Below are positions 50,595 to 61,303 of a stretch of DNA of 64,000 bases, one piece after another. The notes under the pieces are model-generated. The model saw only the letters and a program-made list of their open reading frames with translations. It was not told where the DNA came from and did no database searches. A program made the translations under genes and the position numbers. Position 1 is the first letter of the stretch, and every line of letters begins with the position of its first letter. Source of the stretch: Ficedula albicollis (taxonomy: Eukaryota > Chordata > Aves > Passeriformes > Muscicapidae); NCBI RefSeq assembly GCF_000247815.1, contig NC_021677.1, positions 15,282,657-15,346,656 of the forward strand, given 5' to 3'.

Positions 50595-53500
50595 GTGTAG
50601 ATGCACCCCTTGCAGCCAGCGCTGTGAGAACTCTCCATCTGGTCTGCAAACTGTAGAATTTCCTTTCCCATCTATCTCAGAAATATAGTCCCATGACCCA
50701 CGGGTCACCATCTGCTCAGTTACACTGGCACAATGCCTAGTATGCTTGAGGTAATGCCACCATCCTTTCCTCCAATTGTAAACTCCCAACAAGGCAGACA
50801 TCTACCAGAGTGTTTGCACACAATGAGGCAGCTCCCAGTGAGATTATAGTTAAGACACCACAGAAATTCCCTTCATCTACAGTAGCCTAGGATGTGGGAA
50901 TGACCAAAGACACATGCAGTCTCTCTTGATCAAAGGTCATTCTAAGGAACAAAGCAGTCAGTGCTGATGTGTCCAAGATAGCATAATATAACACACACAC
51001 ATAATTGTGTCCAGCATGTGTGGTTCCCCCCCAGTTCCTCTCTTAATGATCTTTGCTTCGCTCAGTATTCATTTGCGTACAATCTCCTATTCTCAGGATG
51101 CCCTAGAGCAGAACAAATTATACTAAACATAAGTGAAATCAAACAAAGTTTTCATTGAGCACCATTCATAACATTTACAAACAAGTCTCTTGTGTTAAGT
51201 TTCTCAGAAATAATTGGCAGGTTCAGTTTTACACCACTAGATTTTCTTTTTTGTTGTTGTTTTTAAGGTGTACCTATAATGCAGTAACAAAAAAACCTCA
51301 CGTTGTCTTATTTATTAAGAATAAAGGTAGCAGAAAGTTGAGAAGTTTTTTGTTTTATAAAAATCAGTAGATAGGAACAAATATAAAATTTAACCAAATT
51401 AGAAAATGCATGTGGAAAGATATTTTTCCATTTTTTTAAGTGCTACCAAATATTAAAAAAACCCTTAGAAATGGACATTCTTTGACTTAGCAGCAGATAT
51501 TACAGGTAAAAGTAATCTTTCACAGTGCTCCAGTACTATAAGTCCAGGGCAACAGAAAAGTACATTTGAAATTTACCTCTATATTGTACTTGCCTTTTGA
51601 GTCCCACTAGAAGGAAACACTCCATCAATTTTTGTTACACACTTTTCTGTGCCTCACTAGCTAGCAAGTGTTCTGAAACAACAAGCCCACTGGCAGAAGA
51701 AAACCAAAACAGGCCTTTTTCTACAAATTGGTGCCATTTGTAGTATGTGCTTCTCCCTAAGATATAATTTCAGCTTCATTACTCAACTGCCTAACACTTT
51801 ATTCAGGTAACATTACACTGGAAGAGTAATTTCAGCAACATTATGCTATTAATCTTCAAGAATGCCAAAGCTAAAAATAAAACCCAAACAGTGTGACAAT
51901 CCAGGTGGGGTTGCAACAGCATTTCTCAAGGGATCAAAATGTCATTATGTTCACTCCTTAGAGGGAATTTTCTCCTCCAAGATTCAATCCTGTTTCTAAG
52001 CAAGCTGAAAAACTAATTAGATTAACTATTTTTGATAACTCAACTAAATTTGCACTTACTTTTGTGTCTTTGATATGATCTAAATTCAGAAGCAGAAGCA
52101 TGGATTATTAGGGAGAGCTGGAACTGGTGATGGTAAGAACACCTGTGATTTCTGAACACACATATATGAGAATCATCAAACATCAGGGAATGGGGAAGAA
52201 TTTTCTTAGCTGGAAAATAGCTGTAATGAAACCACTTGACTTCTAGAACCTTTTTCTTCTTCTATATTTGAAGGCAACTTGATTTTTCTATTTAAGATCC
52301 ATATTATTTCTCAGCCTCTGCTAGTGCTTCAGCATGTGACCAGACTACATTTTCTTTCCTTTGTGCTAATTTGCAAAATCTCCTTACTAAATTTTAAACT
52401 AAGGGACAGTTACAGTAATGACTGGCTGCAATCTTCCTGATTGTTTCCTGTACTGATACTTAATATTCAACATCCAGCTGTCAGAAAACATCATATGAAA
52501 ACAGTCTGAGTGGATACAACCAAGGACTTCATATGGATTATAAAGTATCTTGGATATACTCCTGTGTGTCTCAGATAAAACCATACTGTAGCTGTATGAA
52601 CATGAAGCAGGTATTTGCAGAATCACTATAAGAAATTAAGTTGAAAAAACCGAAATTGCATGGTAAGGTTATGACAAACCCCGTGAGAAGCACTGGGAAG
52701 GAACCAGACATTTACTCCAGAGCATGACATGGACCTGCATTCTCACATACGTGCTGGTTCCACACCACGCTCCCTGCCCCACGGGGACATCATGACTTGA
52801 CCTTGCTGCACATCTCTCTGAAACAAGTTTCTTACAGAACTAAATGATTAAAAGGAAAGTGATCATACAGACCAGAAATAGGGTTGAAAGACGAATTTTA
52901 TTTTTTCCTGGCTCAGTGTGTTTATTTTTTTGCCTTGGTTAGACCATTCCAGTAATGTCGTTGGAATATAAATGTAATCCACAAGTATGAGACTAGACTG
53001 AGTGCTGATTAATTTAAGTGTCTTAAATCCACAGCTTCGTGTATGAGCTAAGCTTGGGTCAGAAATGCCAAATTAAATAGTGGCACAACTCTTAAGAAAT
53101 AACTTGTGACTTGGACAATCCATAAGGAATCAATAACAAATTAAAACCAGTCAGTAGCAGTGAACTGAATAAATGAGTCATTCTTCCCAAAACAAACCTA
53201 ATAGTAAAGTTCATTTGTCTATCAGGAAATTAATGCTGTACTTTTGAAAGGTGCTAAATTACTTTTTAGAGATATCATAAAGCTGATATTGAAAACCAGA
53301 ACAGTTGAAAGGCAGCTTTCCAAAATGCTTCTCTTACTTAATAGGTGAAAGTACCGTGTTTGTGCTTAGCATTTCATTCTTCACAAATGGGCAGAAAATT
53401 CTTTTGTTTCACTTTTGAAATGTTTACACAGCACAGCTTTCCCAAAAAGCCTTCTGGAAAAGTTTCCAAAGGATTTGGGAAAGATTACAAAATAATGTTA

Positions 53501-56500
53501 TTCAGGATTAGTTCAGAAGCAGTAACTAAGCCCAGAACAGCACTGGAAAATGGACAAAAAGTAAGATACTTGTTATGCAGTGTTAGCTAAAAATGTAGCT
53601 TGATAAGAATCAGAGCTAACAATTTTGAAATTTTCCAGGAATTCTAGGAATTGTGACTAAGTATGAAATTGTTGTTCAGACTTAGAGGGCTTCAGTATTG
53701 GCTTATCCCACATCAAAATAACATATAACTTACTAGAAATTCATACATATTCAGAAGGCTGGTAGAAAGAAAAAAAATATTAAAGACTTAATTATTTAAA
53801 TGATTATTAAAGGATTTTAATAGCAAGTCTGTGCTAACAAACTGTGCCTTGAGATTAGTTGTATTTTTTTGCAAAAAAATCTGATTGATGCATCAAAAAA
53901 CACCTTTAAAAATTAAAAATATCTTGGTTTTGCTGACAGTAAGGTTACCAGGAATCACTCAACGAGCTTTGAATCAGTTCCTAACTCCTGATTATATTTC
54001 AAGTATGGTAATGAATTGAGCAAAACCTTTTCCTATCAAAAGACCTATTCATGTAAAACTTACCAAGAACTTCTATTGTATGTTTCAGTATTTCCTTGTA
54101 TCATTTCATGGTATTACACCTAGAGAATAACCTATTAGCTCTACCAAACTGGGCAGAGATGGGCAGGTGGTGCAACCAAAGACCCAGCACAAAAATGCAG
54201 AGCTATTCAGCAATCACCATCCTGAAATACACAGCAAAGTGTCCCACTGTGCAACCACTGGCTTTTCCCTCTGATAGCCCAGTCTATTTCTTCTTACTAC
54301 AGCCTGAGAAAACTCCAAATGTGTTTACACAAAAGAATTTGCTCAGTAGAAAACACAGGCTTTCCAATGCTATTTTTTTTTCTCCTGATACTCCATTGAA
54401 ACTTTCTATAAATAATTTTTTCCTCCAATTAACATGTGTTATAAGACCAGCAGAAAGATCATAAATTATTGTTGCTGTAGGCTCTTCAGTGTAATTTATT
54501 ACTGAAAAGTCATGAGCACCGCTTTGGAAAGGCCAGCCTGTGAATCTGTAAACCAAGGAAATTAAGAACTAAGCTGGTCTCTTTACCCTGAGGTCAATTA
54601 GAAATGACACCAGCAGACTTCTTGGTGACCTGGGGAGATTTATAGCCTACCATGGTAGGCCTGTGGTTCAGCCACAAGATTAAGATCAGAGCAGCACCTG
54701 GAAGACTGTCATCAGTTAAGGCAGGCTGGACCAATGGCTCCAGGCTAAAACGTGCACAGGAAAAGAGGTCATGTCAAGTAGCCTTTGTTTTTACCAGGGC
54801 TAAGGCACATGTGGAAGGTACCTTTGAGAAAGAGCTGGGCTAACAAAGGTCTGATATAGGAGCATTGGACTGTCTTGTAACAGGAACAAAGGCAGCAAGC
54901 TGTCAAGGCACTCTGACTTCTCCCATTACTAAAAGTCACCTCGGAAGATATTTGCTACTTGGCGAGGCTTCATGTGATTTGAAGATCTTGCTCTTTACTG
55001 CTTTTCCTTTTTTATTTTTGCAAGTTTTATTTTTACATTACCTGCAGAATGCCTCACATCATAAACTCTCACGATTTAGGAAAAAAATTTGATCGCTTTG
55101 CTCTGAGAATCGTATAAGAAAACAAAAAAGGCTGTGTCCTTTTGCCACTCATAAATATTTTATAATTTGGTAAGAACAATAGCCTATAAGGTCAAAGGTC
55201 AGGTCTGTAGTAGTCAACGAGATCCTTGCAAGACAATAAAAGGGAAAGCTACCCTTTGTTTTACAACAACTTTGGAAACAACTTCACCGAGGCAGTGGAA
55301 GCTTACAGACTTTCCATTGTAGTCAAGTCATTTGTGCAAGCTGCCCTTATTACAGCTTTGATAAATGATGTTTGCAGTGGAAAAGCTGTTTAGGGTTTCT
55401 GAGCATTGTGAGCATTTAGATCTATGGCAGGTACTCAACAGGGATGCACGGAAGAGCGCACAGCCTAGAAAGCAACTGTCATTTTCTCAGATAACCACTG
55501 TTCAGGGTCAAAGAAGTATTTCCTAATTCCTTCTACTGTATGTATGTAGGCCCAGGTTGGAGGAGAATTAGGCAAGAGGAGAACAAAACATAGTCTTTGG
55601 GTTCTCAGTGCCACATAGTCTTTAAAATTGGAATAAAAGAGATATCTATCCCACAGAGCTGTGAGACTTAATTAATGCTCAGAATCCTATTTATAAGGAG
55701 GGTAACTGAAACTCCTGGATGAGTCCCTACTGCCATTTGTTACCTCTGAGAACTCTGTACAGCAGGGAAGTTGTCTCCATTTTCTCTTCTATCTTCAAAA
55801 TATTAAATTAAGTCCTCAAAAAAACTCTCCAAAACTGAAAGTGGCATAGCTGGGGATTTACTAACCTAGCCATGGTGCTTCTTATTTTGTTTTCCTCTTT
55901 TGGTTTAGAGTTACAGGCAATAACTCAAGACCTTAATCTGCACACTAAGACATATTACTTACCCATCAGATTAAAATCCATTTTACAAAATATAATGTGC
56001 CCAGAAAATACCAACCCAAAACCCCAAACTTCTGTTTCCAGCTTCAGCTTTGTAGATGTCAATTCAAAGCCTGCCATTTTTTTTTTGCACAAAATTTCTC
56101 ATTTCTGCTTCCAAATTTGAGGTTCTTCTGTGTTTCTTTGATGTCCTTACAATCAAAGGATAGTTTGCTCAATTAAAAAAACCTGAAAAGCTTTCCTACC
56201 CTTCCCTCTCCTTCTCTCTAGGAAGGAGAGCCAGTGCATGCCATGAAATACTGATTATCAATATGCTAAGCACTGGTGTTTTGAAATGGGTGCCTGACAA
56301 GTCTCTCTAAGGTTCTACACATGCAAACAAACGTGCTATTTATAGAAATAATACTAAATAACCACCTGTTTGACGGAACGGACTGAGAGGAAAAAAAAAC
56401 ACATTTCCAAAGTCAAGAAAAATGCAGGTGTGACAGTGTGAGCTGGCTCCAGAGCTCATGTGCAGTAGCTTTTCCAGCTGTTTAATTATGCAAACATCTG

Positions 56501-56989
56501 ATAACAATCCTGGAATACCAGACACAAGCACAGAGTGTAGGGCCTTTCTTGCTGTTTATTTGCATCAATTGAGACCATCACTACTACTACTTCCCATCTT
56601 TACAATGATCTATTCAAGATGGACTTAAACTGCACATAGAATATTACTTTTTCCACAAAACTTGACGTTCCTCACAGCGTATTAAATCCCTCCTCAGTAA
56701 CCACAGTCAGTATAAAATTTAAATGTTTATAAATGTTTCAAGCTGTCACATCTTTCTCCTCCATGAGATTGGAGAAGGAATAAAATCAAACAGCTCTTCT
56801 CCTCAGGCAGCTTTTCCCAAGTGATGCAGTCCAGAGACCGGCTTGTTGGCATTTGTTATTATAATCAACTTTCCATAGCTTTTACCAAGGCATAATCCTT
56901 AGTATATGTTTAACCAATGCAGATAGATTTTCAAGTCATACAACATAAAACAAGTGCACAGGGTGTTATGCATCATCAAGAACACAGTG

Positions 56990-57180
56990 GATCATGTTCG
57001 GTTATCCACTTCTTTTCTACTCCAATTCCATCCCCTTGGATGCTCTCAGCTCTTATTTGAATGACCCTAGTGTTTCAGTCTTAATAACCTTCACAGCAGT
57101 CCATTCCAAACATTTATTACTCCTGGGTTAAAAAGTATTGCTCAGCTACATCTGTTCTTAATTTGATTTTGCAAAAGTTT
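56990..57180 (-). mobile_element. Old CR1-type LINE 3' region, minus strand
   Basis: The plus strand reads TTTGAATGACCCTAGTGTTT, then CAGTCTTAATAACCTTCACA, then CCATTCCAAACATTTATTAC and TGGGTTAAAAAGTATTGCTC. This order (conserved phrase on fading cases, a gap, then 'CATTCCA...TTAAAAAGTATT') matches the reverse complement of older amniote CR1 3' regions. It is more diverged than the other CR1 copies here. A pyrimidine tract (57178-57210) follows. Confidence 0.5.
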
Positions 57181-57762
57181 TTTTTCTTCTTTTTCTTTTT
57201 TTTTTTTTTTCAAATGCGCTATTTCCAATGGAAAAAATATATCTAAAAGCTCTACTTATGGAAAAAATTACAGAATATGTAGGAGGGTGTGGCAAGCATG
57301 CCTTTTGTCAGAAAGCTGAATTAATGGGCACTGGCTGATGTTTGGAGCTTGTGGGCTTTCTTGCCACAGAAAAATCTGTCCTTTTTGGGGACATCCTTCA
57401 CTCAAAATTCGAAATATATATAAACACACACAAAGAAAAAGGATCCCGCTGGGAATCCCACCATTGCTCTTATTTAAGTATGCGATGAACAAGATACCTT
57501 GGACACATCCAGCTCATTTTCTTTCCACACATACCACAGACAGCATGTGGCAGACAGGCTCAGCACTGCTCAGATACCAGGGTAGGTAGAGATCCTGCAG
57601 CTCCAACCACTGTGGGCTTTGGGCAGCTACACAGGACATTAGCAATGCTGGGAAATCTGAGGAAAATTAATTTCTCTGAAGCTGCATCAATTAAACAATC
57701 CTGTGCTGTGATATCCCAGAGTGTGGTTAACTGGACAAGTCTGATCAGCTCAAGAGGGCTGT

Positions 57763-58630
57763 GAATCCTAGAATGGCCTCGGTTGGAAGAGACCTCAAAG
57801 AATGTCTTGTTTCAACCCTTCTGCTATGGGCAAGGACACCTTCCACCAAACCGGGTTGCTCAGACCCCCATCCAACTTGCCCCCAGGGATGGGGCATCCA
57901 CAAATTCCGTGGGCCACCTGTGCCAGTGCCTCACCACATTCGTAAGTAAAGAATTTTTTCCTAATACTGACTCTAAAACAAAACCTGCTCTTTCAGTTTG
58001 AAGCCATTCCGCCTTGTCCTGTCGCTACAGGCTCTTATAAATAGTGCCTCTCCATCTTTCCTGCAGGCTCCCTTCAGGCTGCTATTAGATCACCCTGAAG
58101 CCTTCTCTTCTCCAAGCAGAGCAGTGACAACTCTCTCAGCCTTTCCTCACAGGAGAGCTGCTCCATCCCTCTCAAAAGCTTGGTGGACTGCTCTGGACTT
58201 GCTCCAACAGGTCCCTGTCCTTCCTGTGCTGGGACCCCAGAGCTGGATGCAGCAAGTGCCTCTCCATCTTTCCTGCAGGCTCCCTTCAGGCTGCTATTAG
58301 ATCACCCTGAAGCCTTCTCTTCTCCAAGCAGAGCAATGACAACTCTCTCAGCCTTTCCTCACAGGAGAGCTGCTCCATCCCTCTCAAAAGCTTGGTGGAC
58401 TGCTCTGGACTTGCTCCAACAGGTCCCTGTCCTTCCTGTGCTGGGACCCCAGAGCTGGATGCAGCACTCCAGGGGGGGTCCCAGCAGAGCAGAGGGGCAG
58501 GACCCCCTCTCTAGACCTGCTGCTCACAGTGCTTTGGATGCAGCCAGGATGCCATTGGATTTCTGGGAGGCAAATGCACACTGCTGGGTGATGGCCAGAG
58601 CTCCTTTGCTCATGGCTCATCTGCAATTAG
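57763..58630 (-). mobile_element. CR1 LINE 3' end, minus strand, with internal duplication
   Basis: The plus strand is the reverse complement of the avian CR1 3' end: ATCCTAGAATGGCCTCGGTT, GGGCAAGGACACCTTCCACC, AGGGATGGGGCATCCACAAA, CCAGTGCCTCACCACATTCG, AGCCATTCCGCCTTGTCCTG, then CCCCAGAGCTGGATGCAGCA and GCAAATGCACACTGCTGGGT. After removing an internal 212-bp duplication, about 656 bp of CR1 remain. It lies in the same orientation as KCNQ1. Open frames of 100 and 192 codons on the plus strand are antisense to the LINE and are not genes. Confidence 0.95.
58043..58466. repeat. 212-bp tandem duplication inside CR1
   Basis: Positions 58043-58254 and 58255-58466 are head-to-tail copies beginning AGTGCCTCTCCATCTTTCC and ending CTGGATGCAGCA. 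I noticed one difference (GCAGTGACAACT against GCAATGACAACT). The near-identity shows it is far younger than the LINE insertion or has been homogenised. Confidence 0.96.
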
Positions 58631-59212
58631 ATGGGGTTTTGTTTGTGTGGGCAGGGCTATCTCAAAGACAACCATTGGGCATTTTCACACAGAGAGAGAT
58701 GCAAGTTAAGAAAATTGTTTCTAGCATGTTCCCCCTGATAATATGGGTTGAAGGGTAAAAACAAAAAACCTAAACAAAAACAAACACGAAGTTCCTGCTA
58801 AGCTCCCAAGCAAAACCAGAGTCACACAGGCACATTTTCTATTCCATTTCACATATCGTGATTAGTAACAGCTTCTGCTTTCCTCTGACTCACTCTTGGA
58901 GAAACCACTTTTTAATGCTTCACAGAGCAAAAAAGACTCTGCCCCACCGAGAGGGAGCTTTATGAAAGTTCACATCAATCGACAGCAGCAGCAGCAAAGC
59001 AAACCATCTTGCTTCAGTGCCCTTCTGGCACTGCTCTGCCTGCAGCGCAGACAGTAAACAGTAGTGTGTTTGTGTGCAAATAGCATTCTCCTGAATGATG
59101 TCTGCACCTGTGTAAACTGACATCACTATCTTTTTTCTAAATTCAGTTTATTTAAGGAGTTCACAAGAGACACCTGTTCCATGCACAGGCACAAATTACA
59201 TTCAATGAGCTG

Positions 59213-59247
59213 AAAAAAAAAAAAAAAAAAAGTGTGTGAGTGTGTGG
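59213..59247. repeat. A19 run followed by GT/G-rich tract
   Basis: A run of 19 adenines (59213-59231), then GTGTGTGAGTGTGTGGGGGG. This is low-complexity sequence; it could be the remnant tail of a plus-strand retroposed copy, but no body is recognised. Confidence 0.8.
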
Positions 59248-61101
59248 GGGGAGGTGCTGGGGGCTGAAGGGCAAAAAAGACTTGCAGGGCTGTATCCACA
59301 GGCGTGTTTATATCTCCTGGTCCCACAACAGACAGCTGCTGCTGCTTTCATTTCTGCCCTTTCTGGTCTAAGCTGCTATTTGCAAAATAAAATACAGCTA
59401 CAGTGAATTTTCAATGCTGGCTTACTAAAGAGAGAACCTAAGTAAATACTGGGGAGGAATGAAAGAGAAGGGCTGGAGCAGGTAGAAAACAGGCTGGCCC
59501 CTGCCTCATCTCTGAGAACAGCCCCCAAACACGTTAAAATCAAGGTGACAAAAGACCACATAAAAGCTTATGAAGGAGGTGCTATGGCATTTTCCTGCTT
59601 TGCTCTCAGCTTTTGAAGCTGGCACAATGCCTGTCTTTGGGATGTTTTGGTTTGTTTGTTTATTTTTAATTTCAGTTTTGGTTTTTTTCTTTGAGAAAGG
59701 GCACAGCAGGCTTTGAAGATCTGGTCTCCAAAGCAATTGCACTGCTCTGCAAGGATATGGCTCCTGTTTGGGACATCTGTCCCAGATACAATAAAACACA
59801 GAAAGACTATTTCCACTTTAGAGTGAACAGTGAGACACAAGGTGCTCACATCCCATCTGACAAAAGCATTTTAAAGATATATTGATATTCACTTGTCACC
59901 TGACACATTCTCTTTTACTGGAAGAACAGTTCTAAAAGTATTAAAAATGCATTTCTCAAACTCACTGCTGGGATTTAACGTAAAGAAAGCCATTTTGAGG
60001 AAAGCTGGATGGCAAGGACAAAGACTTCCAAACAACTATTCCCACCTCCTCTTATCTCAGTGGGGTAAGAGCCAGGGACCAATACTGCAGGAGTGCAGTG
60101 AACACCCCATGGAGACACTTAAGTCATGGAGTCAGACAGAAAACCAGAAGTACTATGGCAGGAAAATTAGTTAAAACTGAAACTTAGCAAGCTGGAACAA
60201 GACAACAGAATGTGGAAATCAATGATTTTGAAACACGTCATGATTTTGAAAATTAATGTAAAACCACAAAGTAGCAGAGCTTGATTTTCTGTGTACAGCC
60301 ATTTTCTGCGTACAGTCAAATTTTGGGGGGAAAAAATGGATTCATGGCTTTAGACAAAAGAAGCCCCCCTGCCTAAAAAAACAGACTTGTTCATTTCAGT
60401 GAAATTGGAAACCAGATTTTCACCATATGAGGACTACGCATCCCTAAACCACCAAAAACTTTTGTCTCTTTCCTCTATCAACAAATTGCACATCTCACAC
60501 TAATACTTTAATTTTTTTTCAAAAATTAATTTAGACCACATTATTACCTTAAGTAGGGCAAATGCAAAAACCCCCAAAAAACAACATAACCAGAGGCTTA
60601 TTTTAAAGGCTATCAAATGTACCCATTTCAATCAGAAAAGTACCTTACAACAAGGTCTTAAACTCATTCACTCTCAGCTACATCTCTTCTTTGCTGATGA
60701 AAAGTGTTTCCCTGAACAAAACTTCACTACTGATTAAATACTAGATTTTACTTCAATGGAACTTGAATCTTTTAATTTTATAAGCAATTTTCACCCAAGC
60801 ACTGGATTAGCAATCCATATCCTCTTGATGGCTCAGTATCATTCCAGTGTCACTCCCTAGACCTTTCCAGAGCCTGATAAACCCCAGTGCCATTCCCATT
60901 CCCAATCCACCAGGTAAACAATGATGGGAGGCAGACACACAGCTACTTCTTAATCCCTAGGAAGACTACATGATAAAAACAGTGACAGAGAAAATGCAGA
61001 AGTTTAAAAGTGAAGACACTCAAATAGTTGTATACACACTTCACAGTATTATAGAGGTGCTAAAAGAAAAAGCATAAAAAATTATGTGTGAAGCATGCTT
61101 T

Positions 61102-61303
61102 TTCACAGAATAGCTCAGGCTGGAAGGGGTCTTTGGAGAATTTTCTAGTCCAACCCTGCTGTTCAAAGCAGGGTCAGCTGGAGGACATTGCTCAGGGTTT
61201 TGAATAACTCCAAGGAGGAAGACTCCATAAGCAGCCTGGGTAACCACTCCGTGTTTGAGCAAGTAAAAGCGTTTTTTCTTATGTTTCAATAAAATTTCCT
61301 GTC
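61102..61303 (-). mobile_element. CR1 LINE 3' end, minus strand, another subfamily
   Basis: The plus strand reads CACAGAATAGCTCAGGCTGG, AAGGGGTCTTTGGAGAATTT, TCTAGTCCAACCCTGCTG, AAAGCAGGGTCAGCTGGAG, GGGTTTTGAATAACTCCAAG, GAGGAAGACTCCATAAGC and AGCCTGGGTAACCACTCCGT. This is the reverse complement of a CR1 subfamily that differs from the 57763 copy (the 'CTGGAGAATTTCTAGTCCAACC' type). It is a short 3' tail with normal divergence. Confidence 0.9.

Noticed and set aside
54096..54464. Plus-strand frame of 122 codons
   Set aside because: No recognised domain, no exon-like splice sites at its borders, and ordinary AT-rich intron composition.
58180..58758. Open frame of 192 codons on the plus strand, the longest in the window
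   Set aside because: It is antisense to a CR1 LINE and is lengthened by the 212-bp duplication inside it.
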